From contig NZ_KB899242.1 of NCBI RefSeq assembly GCF_000378125.1, positions 744,001-808,000 of the forward strand: DNA of 64,000 nt. The letters run 5' to 3'. The notes under the pieces were generated by a model, which was not told the origin of the DNA, searched no databases, and saw nothing but the letters and a program-made list of their open reading frames with translations. Numbering within the stretch: the stretch's first letter is position 1; the number at the start of each line of letters is the position of its first letter. Source of the DNA: Rudaea cellulosilytica DSM 22992 (lineage in GTDB: Bacteria; Pseudomonadota; Gammaproteobacteria; Xanthomonadales; Rhodanobacteraceae). Shown in pieces: positions 24,443 to 34,100 of the stretch. A program made the translations under genes and the position numbers.

Positions 24443-24907
24443 TCAATTCGCCGGCACACGATCGAAAGTCGACCGCAGCACGAGCATGGCGCCACGACCA
24501 AACCCATAGCTCGTCGTCAGCAAGCTGGCGAAGAGATAGGTCTGGTTGAGGGTCGCCACAAATCCCGATGCGTGCGGCCCCTGGGTGGCCGGGTCGAGTG
24601 AGGGGAAAACGGCCATGAGCAGAAACAGGCTCGAGTTGGTAAACGCACCGACCACCATCGCCCAGCGCACATGCCATGGAAGCGGCACCTTCGCCGCATA
24701 GAAGCCGAGGATCAGCGCGCTCATCAGCAGAAAATCGATATGCGCCTGCAATAGTCGATGGAAGTTGCCGGAAAAAATATCGCCAAGCAACGGCACGTGA
24801 TTGAACAAACCGACCATGCACCAGGCGAGGATCAAGGCGGCGGTAATCCACAAGGTCGCGCCGCGCAGCAGAACGACATTGCCGGCGTGAGTGGAGCTGG
24901 ACTGCAT
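24443..24907 (-). CDS. Four-helix membrane protein, HAB/styrene-oxide-isomerase-like pattern
   Basis: A 154-residue membrane protein with four predicted helices (about 15-33, 52-71, 80-101, 122-141). A QAH motif at the start of helix 2 (LQAHIDFLLMSALILGF) and an Asn in helix 3 (GAFTNSSLFLLMAVFPSL) recall the positions of functional residues in hydroxylaminobenzene mutase / styrene oxide isomerase proteins, but overall similarity cannot be tested here. GGAG precedes ATG 24907. It is transcribed divergently from an AraC regulator, its likely controller, across 108 bp. Confidence 0.65.
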   Translation of the reverse strand: MQSSSTHAGNVVLLRGATLWITAALILAWCMVGLFNHVPLLGDIFSGNFHRLLQAHIDFLLMSALILGFYAAKVPLPWHVRWAMVVGAFTNSSLFLLMAVFPSLDPATQGPHASGFVATLNQTYLFASLLTTSYGFGRGAMLVLRSTFDRVPAN

Positions 24908-25015
24908 GAACTGTCTCCGTTTCGAGTCATTCCGCCGGCAGCGCGCCGGACCCTATGTGTCGTTCTATGATCGCGCCTGTACGAGCGCTGTGAATGCTCT
25001 CAACGGAGGTGGAAC

Positions 25016-26002
25016 TTGACTGCACCGGCGGTGACTCTGCCTTCCCCTATGCCTGTTCGTGCACCAGCCACGTATCTGTCGACGGTGGACATCTCACCAT
25101 CTCGCCGCCACGATTGGCTGCGCGAAGTGATCGGCCGCGAATACGCTGACGTCGAGATCGAACCTCCCGCCGATAGCGAGTTGTTCAACGAGATGTGCAT
25201 TACGCCATGGCGGGACTTGCAGCTTTCCGCAATCCGCTCGAATGCGCTCGCCCTCGAACGGCTGTCGCGCGAACCCCGCCGCATCGCTCAGGACGCCTAC
25301 TTCGCCGTGATTCTGCTCGATGGCGAATATCGCCTGCGTCAGGATGGGCGCGAAGCATTCCTGCGTCCCGGCGACCTGAGCCTGTACGATGCCGCACGCC
25401 CGCACCGCATCGATTGTCCGCGACCGTTCCGCAAGCTGATCGTGTCGATCCCTCGCGCGCTGCTCAGTGAACGCCTTGCCGGCGTCGAACATTGCACGGC
25501 CCGGCGCATCGCGGGCGATGCAGGCATCGGCGCCATCGCTGCGAATTTCATCCGCCACTGCACTGCTGAGGTGGAGACTCTGGCATCGAACGATGCCATC
25601 GCTTTGTCCGGGCATGCGCTCGATCTCCTCGCACGCGCGATCGCAACGACACGTCCGGGAACCTGCAGCCTGAGTCGCGCGCGACAGTCCTCGCTTGCAG
25701 CGACAAAGGCCATCGTCGAGCGGCGCCTCTGCGATCCGTTGCTGGATGCAGGAGCAATCGCAACCGGTGCCGGCCTTTCGACTCGCTACATCAACGAACT
25801 GTTCGCCGCCGAAGGGACCTCGCTGATGCGCCATGTCTGGGAACGCCGTCTTCAGAAAAGCATGGACCGACTGCTCTCCGGCGAGCCATGCAGTCTGGCC
25901 GAACTCGCCTGGCGTTGCGGCTTTGCCGATCCGGCGCATTTCAGTCGCGCTTTCAAATGCCGCTTCGGCGCGCCGCCGCGCGAATTCCGCAAGTCGCGCT
26001 GA
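25016..26002 (+). CDS. AraC-family transcriptional regulator
   Basis: A 328-residue regulator of the AraC-binding-like (FeaR/NphR) subgroup. The start is TTG 25016 with GGAGG six bases upstream, which decides the start. The N-terminal sensor region has YFAVILLDGEYRLRQDGRE and GDLSLYDAARPH. The two HTH motifs lie near 240-325: DAGAIATGAGLSTRYINELF and SLAELAWRCGFADPAHFSRA, followed by FKCRFGAPPREFR. It probably senses a small aromatic or amine and regulates the divergent membrane protein gene; both points are inferred. Confidence 0.9.
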   Translation: MTAPAVTLPSPMPVRAPATYLSTVDISPSRRHDWLREVIGREYADVEIEPPADSELFNEMCITPWRDLQLSAIRSNALALERLSREPRRIAQDAYFAVILLDGEYRLRQDGREAFLRPGDLSLYDAARPHRIDCPRPFRKLIVSIPRALLSERLAGVEHCTARRIAGDAGIGAIAANFIRHCTAEVETLASNDAIALSGHALDLLARAIATTRPGTCSLSRARQSSLAATKAIVERRLCDPLLDAGAIATGAGLSTRYINELFAAEGTSLMRHVWERRLQKSMDRLLSGEPCSLAELAWRCGFADPAHFSRAFKCRFGAPPREFRKSR

Positions 26003-26094
26003 GCACCCCGCCGAGCAACCGGCGCGGCGATGCAGGCCGCACTTGCTTGCCGCGTTATCATGTCCGTCAACTGATTCTCTCAAACCGAAGCCCC

Positions 26095-26721
26095 ATGAAA
26101 CTGACCAGCTACAGCTTTGTCGATGGCGCGAATATCCCTGCTGAATTCGCTTTTTGCGCGATCGATCCGAACACCCACGTCGCGCTGAGCGCGAACCGCA
26201 ATCCGCATCTGGCATGGACCGACGCGCCGGCCGGCACGAAATCGTTCGCTGTGATCTGCCACGACCCCGACGTGCCGAGCCGTGGCGACGACGTCAACCA
26301 GGAAGGCCGCGAAGTGCCGGCGTCGCTGCCGCGCGTGGACTTCTTCCACTGGCTGCTATGGGACATTCCTGCTTCCGTGCACGAGATCGCCGCGGGCAGT
26401 CACAGCGACGGCGTCAGCGCGCGCGGCAAGAGTGGCCCCGCAGCGCCGCAGGGGTGGCACCACGGCATCAACGACTACACCGGGTGGTTTGCAGGCGATG
26501 CCGACATGGGCGGCACGTACTACGGCTACGACGGCCCCTGCCCGCCATGGAACGATGCGCTCGTCCATCGCTACGTGTTTACCGTCTACGCAGTCGATGT
26601 GGCGAAGCTGGACATCGTCGGCGAACCGACCGGGGCGAATCTGCGTGCGGCGCTGCAAGGACGCGTGCTCGCCGAGTCCAGCATCAGCGCCAGCTACACG
26701 CTCAATCCGCGCCTGGTGTAG
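26095..26721 (+). CDS. PEBP / YbhB-YbcL family protein
   Basis: A 208-residue phosphatidylethanolamine-binding-like protein of the bacterial Raf-kinase-inhibitor-like group. Signature stretches are present: HLAWTDAPAGTKSFAVICHD with DPDVPS, FFHWLLWDIPASVHEIAAG, and the C-terminal Y-G-P-PP (GYDGPCPPWNDALVHRYVF). No signal peptide, so cytoplasmic. The insert around 68-80 (GDDVNQEGREVPASLP) is longer than in E. coli YbhB. Function in bacteria is unclear. ATG 26095 starts 92 bp after the AraC gene, and the stop lies ten bases from the convergent MFS gene. Confidence 0.88.
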   Translation: MKLTSYSFVDGANIPAEFAFCAIDPNTHVALSANRNPHLAWTDAPAGTKSFAVICHDPDVPSRGDDVNQEGREVPASLPRVDFFHWLLWDIPASVHEIAAGSHSDGVSARGKSGPAAPQGWHHGINDYTGWFAGDADMGGTYYGYDGPCPPWNDALVHRYVFTVYAVDVAKLDIVGEPTGANLRAALQGRVLAESSISASYTLNPRLV

Positions 26722-26731
26722 GACGCGGCTT

Positions 26732-28030
26732 TCAATCCGCGCTCGTCCCCGCCGCCGCGATCACTGCGGCGTCGCCGTCGATCTTCTCGGGAATGCGCTT
26801 GGCGACGCGGCGATACCAGCGCCAGCCGATCAGGCCGATCAGATAGAACGCGCTCGATGTGATCGCGAGGCTGAGCGCGGAATGCGCGACCAGCGGACCG
26901 AGCACGCCGGCAAGCAGCGCGCTGAAAGTGAGCATGAGGAAAGCCTGCACCGAAGAAGCACCACCGCGGTATTGCGGGAAGCGGTCGAGCACGAGCAGGT
27001 TGAGCGCGGGCGCGACGAGGTTGACGCCGATCGCACCGATTGCAACCGGCAGCACCGTCCACGGCACGCGCGCTGGCTGCACGGCGAACGCGATGACGAG
27101 GTTGAGCAACGAAGCGCCGAGCATGACGGCGTAGCCGGCGCCGACGAGCGTGCGCACCGGCACGCGTCCGGCCAGGCGGCCAGTCAGCAGCGCGCCAAGC
27201 ATCAGGCCGCTGATCGCCGGCACGAACAGCCAAGGGAACTGGTTCTGGTCGAGGCGGAGAATGCCGAGCACGAGCGCGGGCGCGTTGGCGATGTAGACGA
27301 AGAATCCGGCCGAATTGAAGGTCAACACCAGCGCCAGCGCGGCGAACTGGCGGTCGCTGACGATGCCGCGATAATTCGAGAACAGCGTGCGCGGCAGGAA
27401 CGCGACGCGGCGTTCACGCGCATGCGTTTCCGGCAGCACCGCAAGGCACAGGCCGATCAAGGCGAGGGTGAACAACGCCAGCGCCCAGAACAGCGCGTGC
27501 CAGCCGACGAGCCAATCCGGCGGCGTAGCCAGCGGACTGCCGTCCCAGGCGACAAGCCAGGCGCCAACCACAGGCGCCAGCGCGGGCGCGAGGCCGAAGA
27601 TCAGGCTGATCTGCGCCATGAGCTTCTGCGCAGAAGGTCCGGCAAAGCAGTCGCGTACGATCGCGCGGCCGACGATCATGCCGATGCCCGCGCTCGCACC
27701 CTGCAGCGAGCGAAACACGAGCAGCGCGTGCATCGACGGCGCAAGCGCGCAGCCGATCGTGCCGGCGAGGAACACGACGAGGCCGCCGAGGATGACCGTG
27801 CGCCTGCCCCACGCATCCGACATCGCGCCGACGAACAACGACAGCGCCGCGTAGGCGAACAGGTAGACGCTGATCGTTTGCTGCATTACGACCGGGCCCG
27901 CGCCGAAACGCCGCTCGATCTCCGGGAACGCCGGAAAGATCGCATCGATGCAGAACGGACCGAGCATCGCCAACGCCGCAAGCAGGCCCGCGAGCAACGC
28001 GCGATGCGGAACCGGGGGAGAAGAACTCAT
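26732..28030 (-). CDS. Bcr/CflA family multidrug MFS transporter
   Basis: A 432-residue inner-membrane exporter with 12 predicted helices. Family markers: DAIFPAFPEIERRFGAGPVV at the N-terminus, helix 2-3 loop GAMSDAWGRRTVILGGLVVF, the RSLQGASAGIGMIVGRAIVR motif of helix 4, and LIFGLAPALAPVVGAWL in helix 5. Drug/H+ antiport is expected, with bicyclomycin or sulfonamide-type compounds known for relatives. ATG 28030 is chosen; upstream in-frame GTG-type starts would add a few residues. Its promoter must lie between 28031 and the terminator-like hairpin at 28123. Confidence 0.9.
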   Translation of the reverse strand: MSSSPPVPHRALLAGLLAALAMLGPFCIDAIFPAFPEIERRFGAGPVVMQQTISVYLFAYAALSLFVGAMSDAWGRRTVILGGLVVFLAGTIGCALAPSMHALLVFRSLQGASAGIGMIVGRAIVRDCFAGPSAQKLMAQISLIFGLAPALAPVVGAWLVAWDGSPLATPPDWLVGWHALFWALALFTLALIGLCLAVLPETHARERRVAFLPRTLFSNYRGIVSDRQFAALALVLTFNSAGFFVYIANAPALVLGILRLDQNQFPWLFVPAISGLMLGALLTGRLAGRVPVRTLVGAGYAVMLGASLLNLVIAFAVQPARVPWTVLPVAIGAIGVNLVAPALNLLVLDRFPQYRGGASSVQAFLMLTFSALLAGVLGPLVAHSALSLAITSSAFYLIGLIGWRWYRRVAKRIPEKIDGDAAVIAAAGTSAD

Positions 28031-28122
28031 CAAGAAAAGACGTGCACGGCGCACGATGGGCTCAACAAGCCCGGCATCATACGCGTAAACACCAGCGATC
28101 GTCTTCGACGTTCGAAGCGATT

Positions 28123-28159
28123 GCGCCGAACGTTCCGGTCCGTCGGGAACGTTCGGCGC
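28123..28159 (-). terminator. Terminator-like hairpin after the giant gene
   Basis: A perfect 14-bp stem (28123-28136 with 28146-28159) around a nine-base loop, 19 bp after the stop of the giant minus-strand gene. The minus-strand tail (AATCGCTTCG) is only weakly T-rich. Confidence 0.6.
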
Positions 28160-28177
28160 GCCATTGATTTCGGGTCG

Positions 28178-31100
28178 CTATTTCCGTTGCCGCAGTCCGC
28201 GTATGGCTTGATAGGCAAGCATCACCGTCATTAGCCACAACATCCAGCGCGCATCGATCGGCGCCGCCACCGGCGGTATCGTCGGCGTGTATTGCGCACT
28301 GCCCTGCACCGACTGCGCACAGGCCGTCACGTTCGTCGTGTTGTTCTGCGTATCCCAACACGCCGAGGCCGTGTTCGTCACCGCCAACGGACCGTTGACG
28401 AAGCGCGCCTGGAATGCAATCGACAATCGATTCGGCCCCGACGCGGCATTGGCAACACCGTAGTCAGACTGCATCAGTGCGTCCACCACGATGCGGTTGT
28501 TCGCCGCATCGAACGTACAGTTGCTGATCGTCGAGCCACCGAACGTCGTGCAGGTCAGCGTGCCGCTGACGAAGGTCATGTTCGCCGGCATCGGATCGCG
28601 GATCTCCAGGTTCTGTGCCGCCAGGTTCTGATTGTTGTCGACCACGATCGACCACAACAGCGTCTGCGCATTCACCACCGTCGCCGCCTTGGTGATGAAC
28701 GGCGGATCGAACGCATTCGGCGGTGAACTCGTCGTCGTGCCCGTGCATGGCGGCGCGGTGTTGCCCGGACTGCACAGGCCACCTGACGGCGGGGTGACAC
28801 TCACCGTGTTGGTCACCGTGCCCGCCGGCGTCGCACTGACCGTGGCCGTGATCGTGTAGACCACGCGGCCGCCGGCCGGCAAGGTTGCGATCGTTTCGTT
28901 CAACGCACCGCTGTTCGGACCGGCGCCGTTCGGACACACCGCCCCGCCCGTCGCTGCGCAAGTCGTCGAATACGCCGTCAGGCCGCTCGCGATCGGATCG
29001 GACACCTGCGTGTTGTCCGCCGCGATGCTGCCAGTATTGGCCACTGTCACCGTGTAGACGATCGTGCCGCCCGGGATCAGGCTCGGTGTGTTCGCCGTCT
29101 TCGTCACGCTGACTTGCGGCACCGGCGGCACAGTCACCGAGCTCGCGCAGGGTGGCGGCGTGTTGTTCGGCGTGCACAGGCCACCGTTCGGCGGCGTTGC
29201 GGTCGCCGTATTCGTCACGGTCGATGGCGGGGTCGCAATCACGGTTGCCGTCACCGTGTACGTCACCGTGCTACCCGCGGGGAACGTGGCGAGCATTTCG
29301 TTCAAGTCACCCGTGCCGCTCGCGTTCGGACAGACCGCACCGCCACTCGCCGCACACGTCCACGTTTGGCTGGCAATGCCGGTTGGGGCCGGATCGGACA
29401 CTGTCGTCCCGGCCGCACTCACACTGCCCGTGTTGCTCGCCACGATCGTGTAGACGATCTGGCCATTCGGTGTCAGCGTCGTTGCCGGCGTGCTCTTCTG
29501 CACGCTCACCTGCGGCACCGGCGGTACCGTCACGATGCTGTCGCACGGTGGCGCGGTGTTCCCCGGCGTACACACCCCTCCGGGCGGCGGCGTCGCCGTC
29601 GCCGTGTTCGTCACGTGAGCCGGTGGATTCGCGCTTACTGTCGCTGTCACCGTGTACGTCACCATGCCACCCGCCGGAAACGTCGCTAGGGTTTCGTTCA
29701 AGCTACCGCTACCCGACGCGCTCGGACACACCGCACCGCCCGTCGCATTGCATGTCCAGATCTGGCTCGCGATGCCTGCCGGGATCGGATCGGTCACTGC
29801 CGTGCCCGACGCATCGACCGTGCCGGTGTTGCCCACCACGATCGTATAGACGATCGTGGCATTCGGCGTCAGCGTCGTCGCGGTCGTGCTCTTCTGGATG
29901 CTCACCTGCGGCACCGGCGGCACGGTCACTGTGCTGTTGCACGGCGGTTGCATGTTGCCCGGGGTGCACACCCCTCCGGTCGGCGGCGTCGCCATCGCGG
30001 TATTCGTCACGTGCGCCGGCGGCGTCGCGCTCACCGTCGCCGTCACCGTATACGTCACTCCGCCACCCGCCGGGAATGTCGCCAGCGTTTCGTTCAGCGC
30101 ACCGTTGCCGCTGGCGTTCGGACACACCGCGCCACCGGAGGCGCTGCATGTCCAGGCCTGGCTCGCGATACCGGTCGGGATAGGATCCGACACGACTGAG
30201 CCAGACGCACTCACGCTGCCGGTGTTGCTCGCCACGATCGTGTACACGATCGTGGCGTTCGGCGTCAGTGTCGTCGCCGGCGTGCTCTTGGCGATGCTCA
30301 CCTGCGGCACCGGCGCACCGATCACCGTCGCGCTGCACGGCGGCGCCGTGTTCCCCGGCGTGCACACGCCTCCGCTCGGCGGCGTGGTCGTGGCCGTGTT
30401 GATCACCTGCGCCGGTGGGTTCGCACTCACCGTCGCCGTCACCGTGTACGTCACCACATTGCCCGGATCGAAGGTGATCAGGGTTTCGTTCAACGCGCCG
30501 CTGCCACTGGCGTTCGGACATACTCCGCCGCCGCTCGCGCTGCAGGTCCAGGTCTGGCTCGCGATGCCGGCCGGAATCGGATCAGACACGACCGTGGTAT
30601 CCGCATCGATCGAACCGGTGTTGGTCACCACGATCGTATAGATCACCGTGCCGCCCGGGATCAGCACCGACGTGTTGGCCGTCTTGGTGATGCCGACCTG
30701 TGGTACCGGCGGCACGATCACCGTGCTGTTGCACGGCGGCGGCGTGTTGTTCGGTTCGCATACGCCGCCGGTCGGCGGTGTTGCCGTTGCGGTGTTCGTC
30801 ACGTGCGCGGGTGGGGCCTCACTCACAGTGGCGGTCACTGTATAGGTCAGCGTACTGCCCGCCGGGAAGGTCGCCAGCGTTTCGTTCAACGTGCCACTGC
30901 CGCTCGCGTTCGGACACGCGGCGCCGCCCGCGGCGCTGCAGGTCCAAGTCTGGCTGTCGATACCGGTTGGGATCGGATCGGACAAGACCGTACCTGCCGC
31001 GTCGACTGCACCGGTGTTGCTGGCCACGATCGTGTACACGATTTGACCGCTCGGCGTCAGTGTCGTCGCCAGCGTGCTCTTGGCGATACTCACCTGCGGC

Positions 31101-34100
31101 ACGGGCGGCACGATGACGGTACTGCCGCACGGCGGTGCCGTGTTCCCCGGCGTGCACACCCCTCCATTCGGCGGCGTCGCCGTCGCCGTGTTCGTCACGT
31201 GTGCCGGCGGGTTAGCAGCCACCGTCGCCGTCACCGTGTAGGTCACCGTGCTACCTGCAGGGAATGTCGCCAGCGTTTCGTTCAACGCACCGTTGCCGCT
31301 CGCATTCGGACACGCGGCACCGCCCGTAGCGCCGCACGTCCACGTCTGGCCGGCGAGGCCGGTCGCGATCGGATCGGCTATGACCGTACCCGCCGCATCG
31401 ACGGCGCCCGTGTTGTTGACGACGATCGTGTAGACGATCTGGCCGCCCGGCGTCAGCGTCGTCGTCGGCGTGCTCTTCTGGATACTCACTTGCGGGAACG
31501 GCGGCACGACCACGATGCTGTTGCAAGGCGGTGTCGTGTTGCCCGGCGTGCACAACCCTCCGCTCGGCGGTATCACCGTTGCCGTGTTCGTCACATGCGC
31601 CGGCGGGTTGGCGCTCACCGTCGCGGTCACCGTGTAGGTCACCGAACTGCCTGCCGGGAAGATCGCCAGCGTTTCGTTGAGCGCACCGCTGCCGCTTGGG
31701 TTCGGACATGCCGCCCCGCCGGTCGCCACGCTGCAGATCCATGTCTGGCTGGCAATGCCGGTCGGGGGCGGATCGGACACGACTGTGCCCGCGGCATCCA
31801 CCGACCCGGTGTTGCTCGCCACGATGGTGTACACAATCGTGCCGCCCGGCGTCAGCGTTGTAGTGTTCGCCGTCTTGGCGACGCTTACCTGCGGCACCGG
31901 CGGCACAGTCACGATGCTCTCGCATGGAGGCGCGGTGTTGCTCGGCGTGCATACACCTCCGCTCGGCGGCATTGCCGTCGCCGTGTTCGTCACGTGTGCC
32001 GGCGGATTCGCGCTCACTGTCGCGGTCACCGTGTAAGTCACCGAACTGCTCGCCGGGAATGTCGCCAAGGTTTCGTTCAAATTGCCGCTGCCCGAAGCGT
32101 TTGGACAGACGGCGCCACCGCTCGCCGCGCAGGCCCAGGTCTGGCTCGCGATGCCGGCGGGGATCGGATCGGACACTATGGTGCCCGCGGCGCTCACCGT
32201 GCCGGTGTTGCTCGCTACGATCGTGTACACAATCGTGCCGCCCGGCGTCAGCGTCGTTGCCGGTGTGCTCTTCTGAATGCTCACTTGCGGTACCGGCGGC
32301 ACGATCACGATGCTGCCGCACGGCGGCGCCGTGTTGCCCGGCGTGCATACGCCTCCGGGCGGCGGTGTCGCCGTCGCTGTGTTCGTCACCTGTGCCGGCG
32401 GATTCGCGCTCACGGTTGCCGTCACCGTGTAGGTCACCGTGCTGCCGGCCGGAAACGTCGCCAGCGTTTCGTTCAAATTGCCGCTACCCGACGCGTTCGG
32501 ACATGCTGCACCGCTGCTGGCTGCACACGTCCATGTCTGGCTGGCAATGCCGGTCGGGATCGGGTCGGCGACAACCGTGCCCGCGGCGTTCACCACACCG
32601 GTGTTGCTCGCCACGATCGTGTAGACGATCGTGCCGCCCGGTGTCAGCGTCGTTGCCGGTGTGCTCTTCTGGATGCTCACCTGCGGCACCGGCGGCACGA
32701 CCACGATGCTGTTGCACGGCGGCGTGGTATTGCCCGGAGTGCACACGCCTCCCGGCGGCGGATTTACGCTCGCTGTGTTCGTCACGTGTGCCGGCGGATT
32801 CGCGCTCACCGTTGCGGTCACCGTGTAGGTCACCGTGCTTCCGGCAGGGAACGTTGCCAGCGTCTCGTTCAAGTTGCCGCTGCCCGAGGCGTTCTGGCAC
32901 GTCGCACCACCGCTCGCCGCGCACGTCCAGCTCTGGCTCGCGATGCCGGTTGGGATCGGATCGGACACCACGGCTCCTGCCGCGTCGACCGTGCCTGTGT
33001 TGCTCGCCACGATCGTGTAGACGATCTGCCCACCCGGCGTCAGCGTCGTCGCCGGCGTGCTCTTCTGGATGCTGACCTGCGGCACCGGCGGCACCGTCAC
33101 GATGCTGTTGCAGGGCGGCGGCGTGTTGTTCGGCGTGCACACGCCTCCCGACGGCGGCGTTGCCGTCGCCGTGTTCGTCACGTGCGCCGGCGGATTCGCA
33201 CTCACCGTTGCCGTCACCGTATAGGTCACGGAACTGCCCGCCGGGAACGTCGCCAGCGTCTCGTTCAAGCTGCCGGTGCCACTCGCGTTCGGGCACGCCG
33301 CACCGCCGGTGGCGTTGCACGTCCAGGCCTGGCTTGCAATGCCGGCCGGAATCGGATCGGACACCACCGTGCCCGCGGCATCGACCGTGCCGGTGTTGCT
33401 CGCCACGATCGTGTAGACGATCTGATCACCCGGCGTCAGCGTTGTCGCCGGTGTGCTCTTCTGGATGCTCACCTGCGGCACCGGCGGCACCGTCACGATG
33501 CTGTTGCAAGGTGGCGGCGTGTTGGTGGGCGTGCATACGCCTCCCGACGGCGGCGACGCCGTGGCCGTATTTGTCACATGCGCCGGCGGGTTCGCACTCA
33601 CCGTCGCGGTCAAGGTGTAGGTCACCGAGCTGCCCGCCGGGAATGTGGCCAACGTTTCGTTCAACGCACCGCTGCCGCTCGCGTTCGGGCATGAGGCACC
33701 GCCGCTGGCGCTGCATGTCCAGCTCTGACTGGCAATGCCGGTCGGAATCGGATCGGCGACGAGCGTACCCGCAGCATCGACCGTGCCGGTGTTGCTCGCT
33801 GCGATCGTGTAGACAATCTGGCCGCCCGGCGTCAGCGTCGTTGCCGGCGTGCTCTTCTGGATATTCACCTGCGGCACCGGCGGCACCGTCACGATGCTGT
33901 CGCAGGGCGGCGGCGTGTTGTTCGGCATGCACACGCCTCCCGTCGGCGGCGTCGCTGTGGCCGTATTCGTCACGTGCGCCGGCGGGTTCGCAGTCACCGT
34001 CGCCGTCACCGAGTACGTCACCGAGCTACCCGCCGGGAACGTCGTCAGCGTTTCGTTCAGACTGCCGGCACCGATCGCATTCGGGCACACCGCGCCGCCG

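Noticed and set aside
30803-33694. Very long plus-strand open frames (up to 963 codons) opposite the giant gene, also 33974-36274
   Set aside because: They are Arg/Ala/His-rich translations of the opposite strand of the GC-rich repeats, show the same 396-bp period, and have no start signals or protein features of their own.
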